A stretch of 17,080 nucleotides of DNA from JBBQKF01 sp964549475 (GCA_964549475.1 CAZJXH010000057.1:1-17080); one strand, 5' to 3'; positions 5,922 to 12,813 are shown, counted from the first letter of the stretch. Made by a program: numbers and translations. Notes: generated by a model from the letters alone, not told the origin.

Positions 5922-7793
5922 TCACTGTTTCATGTTATGAACCGGATCTTCGGACTTTTCCGCCCATTCAAGCAGTTTCTGAATGTTATGGCAGATAAAA
6001 AGCTGCTTTCTGAGCCTATGTTCCAGAAGATCGTTTTCTTTTACCTTCAGTCCGTCCACAAGCTCTTTTGTCCTGTCAAAATCGATGTATTTCGAAAACA
6101 CGTTTTTGCTGAGCTTATCCAATATTTTTTTTTCAATATTCAGTTCCTTCATCCTGTCTTGAAAATAGGTAGACCGGGCGATATCGTCCTTTGGAATATA
6201 ATAACACAGGTCTTTAGGGAGGATCTCTTCAAAGGCTTTCCTGAAAATATATCTGTTTATACCGTTTTTATAATACATGTGCCTCGGCACATTCAAAGCG
6301 AAATCCACTACGGTATAATCCAAAAACGGATATAAATACTGTACGCCATACTCTGTCCCCATCAGGGCCGAAAGCTCCGTTCTGGTTTGAACACTCCCTG
6401 AAAGAATATATTTTCCCGGATAACTGCTGTAATATATTATTTTTCTCTTTCTATATTTCTTCATTGCTTTATTAAATACTTTATCGGCAATATTGTCGTC
6501 ATAATTTTGAGGGTGCAGAAGGCCATTGGGTTTAAATAAATACAAAACCGTACTGGAAAAAACAATCTTTGCAAATCTTACTATTGAGCCTTTTGATAAA
6601 TGAGAGGCTTCTTTCAAGTAGTAATGCCAATAGCCGTTGACAAGCAATTCAAAGAGCCCTGCCCTGTGGCTGATGCCTTCATCTCCGCCCCATCCCGACA
6701 GTATAAAGGTGATATCTCTTGAACAGGCATTCTTGAAAGTCTGACTAATAAAGGTGGCAGGCTTCTCCTCAACCATGGTTATCCTATCCAGGCTTTGATA
6801 GTCGGATAAATACTGATCAAAATCGGCATAGTGGCACTCAAAGCCTTCCTGAGCACAGACCTCCTCGATAAAAGTCCTTTCGTCCCTTTTTTGCCTTTCA
6901 TAAGCTTCAAAGGAAGGGGCCCATGAAAACAACAATGATAATTTTTTGTTTTCCTTTAAAAGTTCCCTGCCGGCCAGAATATCAACAACTGCCGAATCTA
7001 GCCCACCGCTTATTTCGGCTCCGATTTTTACATCCGTATTGCATATTCTTCTTTTAATGGCTTTCAACACCACCTCATATAGAGCTTTTTCATATTTTCC
7101 CTCGGTATCGTATCGTATTTTCCCTCCCGAACCGGGAGTCCAGTATTTTTTTAAGGATAGTTGCTTATCATAAATATTCATGGTGCAGGCCGGAAGCATT
7201 TTTTTGATGCCTTTAAAAAAGGTATCCTCGATATTCAATGATTTATCATTGATCAGCAGATCGTAAAGACTTTTTTCGTCAATCTTTTTAGGAATAAAGG
7301 GCATCGCCATTATTGCCCTGTAGTCTGTTGCGAAAACAAATACCGCTTCGTCAGAATAATAATACAGGGGCCTTACACCGAGATGGTCTCTGCCTAAAAT
7401 CAGTTTACCTTTTCCCCATATTGCAAAAGTAAAATCGCCGTTTACGTATTTTGGGAAGTCCTCTCCCCATTTTTGATATGCCTTCGCAAGCAGCTCATTA
7501 TTTGTACTATTTATATCACTAGTCAGTCCATGAACCTTTAAAAGTTCATCCCTGTTATAAATCAGTGCATCCGCGGCCAGCACTAATTTTTCTTCCTGCC
7601 CGGTATAAATCGGCGCATCCTTCTGGAAATAAGGGCTTACCTTATTAAGGCAGCATCCAAAAGCGAAACCTCCCTGAATATATATGTCCTGCGCGTCCGT
7701 TCCATAATCAGCCAAAATATCTCTCATTTTGTATATATGGCCTTTATCAACCGGGCGGCCATCCAAATTCCAGATACCAAATATCGCGCTCAT
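5922..7793 (-). CDS. Asparagine synthetase-like lasso peptide macrolactam synthetase (C protein)
   Basis: 623 residues in the AsnB family: an N-terminal Ntn-glutaminase-like domain (1 to about 210) and a C-terminal ATP-PPi synthetase domain. The PP-loop SGGLDSA (262-268) and SGWGGDEG (366-373) are intact, so ATP-dependent carboxylate activation should work. The N-terminus is MSAIFGIW: the Cys2 needed for glutamine hydrolysis is Ser, so no ammonia should be released. This matches lasso cyclases, which adenylate an Asp/Glu side chain and join it to the core's N-terminal amine. It follows the 48-aa precursor gene by 122 bp. Start ATG 7793 has AAGG about 7 nt upstream. A true asparagine synthetase is less likely because of the missing Cys and the precursor next door. 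No B1/B2 partner gene is seen in the window. Confidence 0.8.
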   Translation of the reverse strand: MSAIFGIWNLDGRPVDKGHIYKMRDILADYGTDAQDIYIQGGFAFGCCLNKVSPYFQKDAPIYTGQEEKLVLAADALIYNRDELLKVHGLTSDINSTNNELLAKAYQKWGEDFPKYVNGDFTFAIWGKGKLILGRDHLGVRPLYYYSDEAVFVFATDYRAIMAMPFIPKKIDEKSLYDLLINDKSLNIEDTFFKGIKKMLPACTMNIYDKQLSLKKYWTPGSGGKIRYDTEGKYEKALYEVVLKAIKRRICNTDVKIGAEISGGLDSAVVDILAGRELLKENKKLSLLFSWAPSFEAYERQKRDERTFIEEVCAQEGFECHYADFDQYLSDYQSLDRITMVEEKPATFISQTFKNACSRDITFILSGWGGDEGISHRAGLFELLVNGYWHYYLKEASHLSKGSIVRFAKIVFSSTVLYLFKPNGLLHPQNYDDNIADKVFNKAMKKYRKRKIIYYSSYPGKYILSGSVQTRTELSALMGTEYGVQYLYPFLDYTVVDFALNVPRHMYYKNGINRYIFRKAFEEILPKDLCYYIPKDDIARSTYFQDRMKELNIEKKILDKLSKNVFSKYIDFDRTKELVDGLKVKENDLLEHRLRKQLFICHNIQKLLEWAEKSEDPVHNMKQ

Positions 7794-7815
7794 TCTTTTT
7801 CCTTAATAAACATGG

Positions 7816-7868
7816 ACGGTTCCGCCACTCCCTTCGATTAATCATTAAGAAGGATGCAGAAGAACCGT
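7816..7868. repeat. Imperfect inverted repeat between precursor and cyclase genes
   Basis: Outer arms ACGGTTC (7816-7822) and GAACCGT (7862-7868) and inner arms CCTTC (7831-7835) and GAAGG (7849-7853) make a two-tier hairpin. The outer arms share the GGACGGTTC/GAACCGT core with the perfect inverted repeat at 1748-1819, so this may be a decayed copy. In the precursor-cyclase transcript it could also protect or attenuate the message, giving more precursor than enzyme. Confidence 0.5.
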
Positions 7869-7915
7869 TCTTTGTTTCAGCATATGCTTTTTACCGAAAT
7901 TTTTGCAGGATTTTA

Positions 7916-8062
7916 CTAGCTTACACCACCGGGAGTAGTTGGTTCTTGACTAGTTGGGTTGATTCCGCCTAAAGTTACCCCAATTTGCAGTTCCTCAATC
8001 TTTGGAGTTTCCCACGCTTCTTTTGATTCTTGTGTCTTCAGCATTTCGCTCAATTTCAGCAT
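7916..8062 (-). CDS. Lasso peptide precursor (A), 48 aa
   Basis: The predicted leader is about 31 residues and the core is GGINPTSQEPTTPGGVS (32-48). The leader ends W17-E-T-P20-K-I22-E-E-L-Q-I-G-V-T30-L31. W-x-x-P-x-I resembles the aromatic-x-x-P motif that RRE domains bind, and Thr at -2 is the hallmark of lasso leader cleavage. Gly1 and Glu9 of the core would give a 9-residue macrolactam ring, leaving an 8-residue tail. The ATG at 8062 is chosen because AGGGGG sits 7 nt upstream; the longer in-frame reading from 8116 lacks such a site. It has its own promoter and lies directly upstream of the AsnB-like cyclase gene. Alternative: a double-glycine leader (cut after LGG), but no C39 peptidase is nearby. 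The mature product is inferred, not shown. Confidence 0.75.
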   Translation of the reverse strand: MLKLSEMLKTQESKEAWETPKIEELQIGVTLGGINPTSQEPTTPGGVS

Positions 8063-8121
8063 TTTGTATCCCCCTTCATTCAGTAATTGTTTGTAAATAT
8101 CAATTTTATATCTCAATTTGT

Positions 8122-8150
8122 ATTATAATAAAATAATTTCGGTTTAACAA
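8122..8150 (-). promoter_or_regulatory. Promoter of the lasso precursor gene
   Basis: On the minus strand, TTGTTA (8150-8145) and a perfect TATAAT (8127-8122) are separated by 17 bp. The expected transcript start is roughly 50 nt before the precursor ATG. This would let the precursor and cyclase be expressed independently of the tetR-hydrolase promoter. Confidence 0.7.
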
Positions 8151-8216
8151 TATTTATTATTGTGAATGGTAAAATGTTCAAACCAAACAGGTTCAAATTC
8201 TTTTGTTTATTTTTAT

Positions 8217-9098
8217 TTAATTGTTAATCCATTCAATGATTTCTCTGTTGATTTCTTCTGCAATTTCGTGATTGATTCCATGGCCAACATCATCATAGAA
8301 TTTAACATGCATCTTTTCAGATTCAAGGGCCTCTGCTCCACCCAGTTTTTCGAAGGGATCGTCACGCCCTACTATGTAGTACACTTTGTCGCGTATTTTG
8401 CTGATCTCCTCCTCATTGAAATTTCTTACCTTATGGTACCTCATCGCCATGTTGTTAAATCCTTTTATCAGCCAGGTATAATGCTCCATTATTATTTTAT
8501 TTTCGGTAAAGACCTCAGGATGTTTTCCTGACAGTTTTACAATCAGCTTCCTTACATTGTTTTTCGTTGGAAACAGCGCTTCTGGCAGAAATATTTTCAT
8601 CATTATTTTCATGGGGCTTCCATGCGTTCCTATCGGAACACTTGCCGCCAGACTGATTGCCTTCTCTACCCGTTCACCCCGGCAAAGAGCATATAGCTGC
8701 ACAAGATATCCGCCATGGGAAACGCCTACAAAGGAAGACCTTTTCAACGCAAGACCGTCAAGGATATCATCAATCCAAAGCACATCGTCAAATTCCTTAT
8801 TATACCCATTCCCTATAATGCTTTTGCCCGGCCCCCCGATTGTATCAATCGCATATAAATGAAAATGCTCGCCAAGCGCCCTGGCGTTATAAAGCCACAT
8901 CAGCGCAGAATCATCACCAACCCCATGAAACATCACAAGCGGTTTCCCGAATTCATTGCCGCACTCTATAACATGTGTGCTTCCATATCTTGTTTCCACC
9001 ATTTTTTCTATAACTTTTATCTGCCAATTCTGCAGCAATTCAACATATGTTTCCTTGATATGTATTTCTGCCGTTTTACTTCTGTATACATTCTTCAT
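8217..9098 (-). CDS. Alpha/beta hydrolase
   Basis: 293 residues with a classic alpha/beta-hydrolase layout: the oxyanion segment MFHGVGDD (56-63), nucleophile elbow GVSHGG (125-130, Ser127), acidic residue in VGRDDPFE (243-250), and His273 in DVGHGIN. It probably cleaves an ester, amide or related bond; the substrate is unknown. It starts 7 bp after the tetR stop, so the two share a promoter. The lasso precursor gene lies 154 bp downstream on the same strand. Its last 104 bp are repeated exactly after the cyclase gene. A role in lasso leader removal or lasso opening is conceivable, but it is far shorter than known lasso isopeptidases and unlike the transglutaminase-type B2 protease, so none is assigned. 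Confidence 0.85.
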   Translation of the reverse strand: MKNVYRSKTAEIHIKETYVELLQNWQIKVIEKMVETRYGSTHVIECGNEFGKPLVMFHGVGDDSALMWLYNARALGEHFHLYAIDTIGGPGKSIIGNGYNKEFDDVLWIDDILDGLALKRSSFVGVSHGGYLVQLYALCRGERVEKAISLAASVPIGTHGSPMKIMMKIFLPEALFPTKNNVRKLIVKLSGKHPEVFTENKIIMEHYTWLIKGFNNMAMRYHKVRNFNEEEISKIRDKVYYIVGRDDPFEKLGGAEALESEKMHVKFYDDVGHGINHEIAEEINREIIEWINN

Positions 9099-9105
9099 TA
9101 CTCTT

Positions 9106-9717
9106 TCACTTCATCTTTCTATAGATATCCTGCATGTTTCGATTGATTTCTTCACAAGCAGTTCGTCTATTTGCTTCTGTAAATTGACAGCCAAGGCAAT
9201 TTTTCTGAAATGCAAAATAGATAACGGAATAATACTCTTGCGCAAGCACTTTCACATCATAGTCTCGGATGATGCCGCGCTCAATCATCTGTTTGAATAC
9301 CTCTTCCTGCTGCTTCAGGGGCAGTTCAAACACAATTCGCATATACATTTCATCTGCTCTTTCATCGGCCATTCGTTCAATGGAAAGCATTTGAATCATC
9401 TTATACACGTAAGAATTCATCAGATAGTTTTCCAAGACCCCCACTGCAACAGCACACATGGCATCTTCCGGAACATCAGCGATCCGGCTGAAAGCATTTC
9501 CGAAACTTTCTTTCATATTTTTTGTCACAAGGACAATCTTATCTAAAAGAGAATCCATAATCGCCTGTTTGTTCTTGAAATGGTAATAAATAGAACTTTC
9601 CTTAATTCCTACCGTTTTGCTAATATCTCGGATGGATACAGCATGATAGCCACGTTTAGAAAACATCTCCAACGCAACCTGCTCAATCATTTCCTTCGTG
9701 TTTTTGGTTTCTTTCAT
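9106..9717 (-). CDS. TetR-family transcriptional regulator
   Basis: 203 residues. The N-terminal helix-turn-helix is at about 28-47 (SIRDISKTVGIKESSIYYHFKNK), the standard TetR signature; the C-terminal part should form the ligand-binding, dimerising domain. The ATG at 9717 is used, with GGAG about 5 nt upstream. The longer reading frame that starts with TTG at 9777 is rejected because it begins inside the -35 box of this gene's own promoter. Two palindromic sites overlap that promoter, so it probably represses itself and the co-transcribed hydrolase. The inducing ligand is unknown; whether it also affects the lasso genes depends on readthrough past 8217. Confidence 0.9.
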   Translation of the reverse strand: MKETKNTKEMIEQVALEMFSKRGYHAVSIRDISKTVGIKESSIYYHFKNKQAIMDSLLDKIVLVTKNMKESFGNAFSRIADVPEDAMCAVAVGVLENYLMNSYVYKMIQMLSIERMADERADEMYMRIVFELPLKQQEEVFKQMIERGIIRDYDVKVLAQEYYSVIYFAFQKNCLGCQFTEANRRTACEEINRNMQDIYRKMK

Positions 9718-9730
9718 ATTCGCTCCGCAT

Positions 9731-9777
9731 CTAACGATCGTTAGATTTATTTTAACTAACAGTCGTTTGATTGTCAA
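9731..9777 (-). promoter_or_regulatory. tetR-hydrolase promoter with two TetR operators
   Basis: On the minus strand, TTGACA (9777-9772) and TAAAAT (9754-9749) are 17 bp apart. A perfect 14-bp palindrome, CTAACGATCGTTAG (9731-9744), covers the expected transcript start. A second site, matching 11 of 14 (9756-9769), fills the spacer between the two boxes. Both are well placed for repression by the encoded TetR protein. Confidence 0.8.
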
Positions 9778-9968
9778 GCGCTTTTGCTAATTAAGATTCT
9801 ACCGTTTTGATTCCTGTTTGCTCCATATAGTTACAAAGAATTTGTGTTAATGTTAGCGTATTCCCTCATCATAAAAAGGATTTTCACGAGTCTCCTATCG
9901 TTCGAGCTTTTTTATATGCCTCGATCAGCTCGTGCCTATAGAATGGTTATTCTGTCTGGAGCGGCTGA

Positions 9969-10403
9969 TTAATCATCCGGTGCGATAGATGCTTCTGTGG
10001 CCAATAGCAGAAGCCGTTTAAATTCCGCTCGTTCGGCATCCGTCATTTGCTGAGTCATACGCCGGAAACACACATCCATTTGTTCTTGCACAAACGGATA
10101 TGCTTTCCAAGCTTTTTCTGTTGGGCGGATATCATAGGTTCGTTTGTCCTTTACATTGATAGTACGAACCAAAAATCCGATTTCCTCCAGTTTTGTCACG
10201 GTCTTTGCAATTACACTTTTGTCAAGCCCGAGCCGTTTTGTAATATCATCCTGTGTCAGCACTTCAAAATCGCAAACGATTAAGATTACAACAGCCTGTG
10301 CGGCCGTAAGGTCATATTGCGCACAGCCGTCGTTGAGCCAGATGTGTGATTTCCTGTATAAAATAGAAATGGATTTAAATGGACTATCCATAATGTCAGG
10401 CAT
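9969..10403 (-). CDS. MarR-family transcriptional regulator
   Basis: 144 residues, the typical MarR length. The winged helix is at about 50-95: the helix-turn-helix TQDDITKRLGLDKSVIAKTV, then LEEIGFLVR and a wing with the characteristic D-K-R (VKDKRTYDIRPTEK). MarR proteins bind palindromes as dimers and release DNA on binding small phenolic or toxic ligands. Start ATG 10403 has AAGGAGG 7-8 nt upstream. It is divergent from the MFS efflux gene, with two matching palindromes around that gene's promoter, so it most likely represses the transporter and perhaps itself. Confidence 0.9.
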   Translation of the reverse strand: MPDIMDSPFKSISILYRKSHIWLNDGCAQYDLTAAQAVVILIVCDFEVLTQDDITKRLGLDKSVIAKTVTKLEEIGFLVRTINVKDKRTYDIRPTEKAWKAYPFVQEQMDVCFRRMTQQMTDAERAEFKRLLLLATEASIAPDD

Positions 10404-10448
10404 ACTATGAACCTCCTTAATACGATAAGATTATTCTAAACCAATTTG

Positions 10449-10517
10449 GTGGCATTTGCAACCAGCTGTTGACGCGATACAAAACATGTGCTATATTAAA
10501 AAGGTGGCAATTGCCAC
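10449..10517 (+). promoter_or_regulatory. MFS gene promoter with paired MarR operators
   Basis: TTGACG (10469-10474) and TATATT (10492-10497) are 17 bp apart on the plus strand. A perfect palindrome, GTGGCAATTGCCAC (10504-10517), lies just after the -10 over the expected start site. A second copy matching 12 of 14, GTGGCATTTGCAAC (10449-10462), lies just upstream of the -35. The sites are about 55 bp apart and are probably bound by the divergently encoded MarR protein. Confidence 0.8.
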
Positions 10518-10557
10518 TTATTTTATATCTTATGCATATTAAAGGAGTATCATTTAC

Positions 10558-11733
10558 ATGGAAAAAACCGAGAAAATATGGAACAAGAACTTTGTTCTTC
10601 TCTTTATCACTAACCTGCTCGTATTGGCAGCATTTTACGCATCTATTCCAATTATTCCGATTTACTGCCAGCAGATTGGAATTACTGGAGCCAAAATAGG
10701 AATCGTACTGACGGCAATGTCCGTTGCAACCATCTTATTTCGCCCGGTTGCGGGATACTTGCTGGATAATTTCAATCGTTATCGTGTGTACTTACTATTT
10801 TTAGGCTTGTTTTGTCTGGCATTTCCAAGCTTTATTATATTCCCCATATTTGGCGTATTAATCATAATCCGTCTGTACATGGGTGCTGTATATTCCGTAT
10901 GCGGCTCTGCGACAATGACGCTGGCCAGCGATGTTCTCCCTCGTACTAAAATTACAGAAGGCATCAGCCGGTTTGCCTTTACGATATCAATCGGTATGGC
11001 AGTTGGTCCTTATGTGGGCATTCAGGTACAGAACCACATGAGCAGCAAAGCATCTTTCCTTACGGTTTTTGCTATTACGGTAGCTGCCTTTATTTGCATA
11101 TCCTGCTGCAAAATCAGTTATCCCAAGGTAGAGAGAAAGAAATTCGCACTCAGGGATGCAATATACAATCCTGCGCTTCCATTCATGTTCAATATGATGT
11201 TTCTTATGATTCCATACGGTGCTGTAATCGCCTATTCTTCCATATTGGCACAGGAAAAGCATCTGACGTCTATTATCCCATACTTCTATATCTGCCTTGT
11301 TGCCGGTATGCTGGTATCTAAATTATCAACACAGAAAATGATTGATGCCGGCAAGCACCGCGTTCTGGTCTATGCCAGTTTGTCGATTTTGACTGTTACG
11401 ATGGCCAGCTACGTATTTTTGACAACCGGAAAACATTTACTTATTGCCGGATTCTTCTTTGGACTTGGGTATGGCATTTTACAGCCGCTTTTTCAATCTT
11501 TTGTTACGGGAACAACCCCGGCCCCAAAACGAGGTGTAGCGAATGCCACCTATTTACTGTCTTATGATATTGGCATCGGAATCGGTGCTCTTTTGATGGG
11601 CTGTTTACAGGAAACCATCGGACTGTCGACCGGATTTGCTTTGACTGCCATTGCATATGTAATCGGAGGAATCATTTATGTAGCTTATGTGGATCAATAT
11701 TATCGTAGAAAGATCGCTCTTCACTTATTGTGA
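10558..11733 (+). CDS. Major facilitator superfamily drug-efflux-type transporter
   Basis: 391 residues, strongly hydrophobic with about 12 membrane segments and a central cytoplasmic loop near 190-205 (KISYPKVERKKFALRD). The loop between segments 2 and 3, FRPVAGYLLDNFNRYRV (about 61-77), is the MFS motif-A region (G-x-L-x-D-x-x-x-R-x-x); the first segment has the PIIPIY typical of 12-TM multidrug exporters. It probably expels a small toxic compound by proton antiport. ATG 10558 has AAAGGAG about 10 nt upstream. The divergent MarR gene and operators fit substrate-induced expression. It is the only clear plus-strand gene in the window. Confidence 0.87.
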   Translation: MEKTEKIWNKNFVLLFITNLLVLAAFYASIPIIPIYCQQIGITGAKIGIVLTAMSVATILFRPVAGYLLDNFNRYRVYLLFLGLFCLAFPSFIIFPIFGVLIIIRLYMGAVYSVCGSATMTLASDVLPRTKITEGISRFAFTISIGMAVGPYVGIQVQNHMSSKASFLTVFAITVAAFICISCCKISYPKVERKKFALRDAIYNPALPFMFNMMFLMIPYGAVIAYSSILAQEKHLTSIIPYFYICLVAGMLVSKLSTQKMIDAGKHRVLVYASLSILTVTMASYVFLTTGKHLLIAGFFFGLGYGILQPLFQSFVTGTTPAPKRGVANATYLLSYDIGIGIGALLMGCLQETIGLSTGFALTAIAYVIGGIIYVAYVDQYYRRKIALHLL

Positions 11734-11744
11734 TGAGCGATCTT
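11710..11744 (+). terminator. Stem-loop overlapping the MFS stop codon
   Basis: AAGATCGCTC (11710-11719) and GAGCGATCTT (11735-11744) pair perfectly, and TCAC/GTGA continue the stem after one T-T mismatch, leaving a TTATT loop. The stop codon (11731-11733) is inside the stem. There is no strong T-tract after it, so it may stabilise the 3' end rather than act as an intrinsic terminator. Confidence 0.5.
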
Positions 11745-11825
11745 CTCTGGCACAACTGCTCAATTTAGTTATTATGTATATTATGTATTATGCTTATAAT
11801 ATGTAATTAAAATTTTCCTCTGCAC

Positions 11826-12239
11826 TCAAAGATTTTTGGTAAAGTAGTAGCGCTTTGCTGTTACAGGATAGTCTTCTAATGTAAATACTTCTTTGTATCC
11901 ATGCTTTTTATAAAATAGAGGTGCTTGAAAACTAAAAGTATCCAAGAATACGTACTTACATCCTCGTTCCTTTGCGGTTATTTCTGCCTGTTTTAAAATT
12001 TCACTGCCAATATGCTGCCCTCGTAGTTCTTCGCTTACCCAAAGAAATTTTACAGACAACCAATTTCCGTGTGTGACGCCTATCAGTCCAGCAACTGTTT
12101 TGCCTGTTTCATCTTGAAGATATATACCCAAATCCTTTGGATTTTTATCTTCAATTTTTTTTAGATTATATTCCAGCAAACCCTCATAAATAATATTTTT
12201 ATCTTTTTCATTAATCTTATCCGTTATTTCAAGGTTCAT
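11826..12239 (-). CDS. GNAT family N-acetyltransferase
   Basis: 137 residues, a compact single-domain GNAT. The acetyl-CoA loop is in WVSEELRGQHIGSEIL (about 67-82, R-x-x-G-x-G variant), and the C-terminal FLDTFSFQAPLFYKKHGYKEVF is the usual strand-helix-strand with the conserved FYKKHGY. Small members of this type acetylate amines such as antibiotics, polyamines or peptides; the target is unknown. The ATG at 12239 is preferred over the in-frame ATG at 12269 because AAGGAGAG lies about 8 nt before it, inside the longer frame. It converges with the MFS gene. No clear terminator follows; the AT-rich 11770-11810 could form a weak TATTAT-gctt-ATAATA hairpin. Confidence 0.87.
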   Translation of the reverse strand: MNLEITDKINEKDKNIIYEGLLEYNLKKIEDKNPKDLGIYLQDETGKTVAGLIGVTHGNWLSVKFLWVSEELRGQHIGSEILKQAEITAKERGCKYVFLDTFSFQAPLFYKKHGYKEVFTLEDYPVTAKRYYFTKNL

Positions 12240-12322
12240 CAATTTCACTCTCCTTGTTTGCTTATACATCCTCGTGTTTTATAAATAATTCGAAATTCCT
12301 TTACCATTTTACCATAAAATCA

Positions 12323-12354
12323 AAAGAAGTCGATTTTACACAATCAACTTCTTT
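12323..12354 (-). terminator. Hairpin with short T-runs downstream of the tRNA-Leu element
   Basis: AAAGAAGT (12323-12330) pairs with ACTTCTTT (12347-12354); after one mismatch GATT pairs with AATC around a 6-nt loop. On the minus strand it is followed by TGATTTTATGG. It could end a transcript that passes through the structured element at 12368-12483 before the small GNAT gene. Confidence 0.45.
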
Positions 12355-12367
12355 CGACAAATTATGA

Positions 12368-12483
12368 TGGTGCGGACGATCAGGATAAAGAACCTCAAGC
12401 GGTCCTAAAGAACCACTTGTGGTTCTTGGAAGAACTTCCCTTCGGTACGTTCTTCCTCCCGTTTTCGTGCAGGTTCAAGTCCT
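12368..12483. repeat. Multi-hairpin element bounded by tRNA-Leu-3'-end-like sequences
   Basis: An outer stem pairs AGGA (12382-12385) with TCCT (12480-12483) and GAACCT (12390-12395) with AGGTTC (12471-12476). It encloses two adjacent perfect hairpins: AAGAACCAC-TT-GTGGTTCTT (12408-12427) and GGAAGAAC/GTTCTTCC (12428-12435, 12449-12456). The left end, TGGTGCGGA (12368-12376), is identical to the antisense of the neighbouring tRNA's acceptor end including CCA. The right end, GTGCAGGTTCAAGTCCT (12467-12483), matches that tRNA's T-arm at 16 of 17 positions but in opposite orientation. It is not a functional tRNA. It could be a tRNA-derived mobile or REP-like element, or a structured RNA. Confidence 0.6.
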
Positions 12484-12499
12484 TAGTCATTACAAATAA

Positions 12500-12535
12500 T
12501 AATAAGCAATTGACACTTCATGCCAATTGCTTATT
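12500..12535 (-). terminator. Hairpin directly 3' of tRNA-Leu
   Basis: AATAAGCAATTG and CAATTGCTTATT form a perfect 12-bp stem with an 11-12 nt loop. On the minus strand it starts 3-4 nt after the tRNA CCA and is followed by ATTATTTG, so it is a plausible terminator or 3' processing signal. Confidence 0.65.
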
Positions 12536-12538
12536 CTG

Positions 12539-12621
<83 letters not shown>

Positions 12622-12636
12622 GCAACCAACGAACTT

Positions 12637-12665
12637 ATTATATTGGGTGATCCCTATTCTGTCAA
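12637..12665 (-). promoter_or_regulatory. Consensus promoter of tRNA-Leu
   Basis: Minus-strand TTGACA (12665-12660) and TATAAT (12642-12637) are both perfect and are separated by 17 bp. The start site would fall about 8 nt before the mature tRNA 5' end. Confidence 0.88.
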
Positions 12666-12737
12666 ATCATTTTCGGGTATTTTATTCCTTTATTTTATTC
12701 TTTTTATACCCTGCTTTATCCATGCATTTCACGTATT

Positions 12738-12813
12738 GCAATCGGAAAAGGTTTGGCATTCTATGTAGAAAGTCTTTTGTTGGTAAAAAGCTTTCTGGAT
12801 AATATTCGATTGC
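12738..12813 (-). terminator. Imperfect nested stem after lepA
   Basis: GCAATCG (12813-12807 on the minus strand) can pair with CGATTGC (12744-12738). Inside, AGAAAG pairs with CTTTCT and TTTT with AAAA (12796-12767). There is no clean T-tract, so termination after lepA is only a possibility. The gap between lepA and the tRNA promoter holds nothing else that I can see. Confidence 0.3.

Noticed and set aside
5922..7793. Genuine asparagine synthetase B
   Set aside because: The glutaminase nucleophile Cys2 is Ser, and a lasso-like precursor gene sits directly upstream.
7916..8062. Double-glycine bacteriocin leader (cleavage after LGG)
   Set aside because: The leader sequence could be read this way, but no C39 peptidase or ABC transporter is nearby, while the adjacent AsnB-like cyclase, Thr at -2 and Glu9 all favour a lasso peptide.
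8956..9546. Long plus-strand open frame (196 codons) opposite the hydrolase and tetR genes
   Set aside because: It lies antisense to two well-supported genes, has no ribosome binding site or recognisable domain, and crosses their boundary.
5681..12538. Integrated element with att sites at the tRNA-Leu 3' region
   Set aside because: The two similar sequences are only 23/27 identical and do not include the tRNA 3' end, and no integrase gene lies between them.
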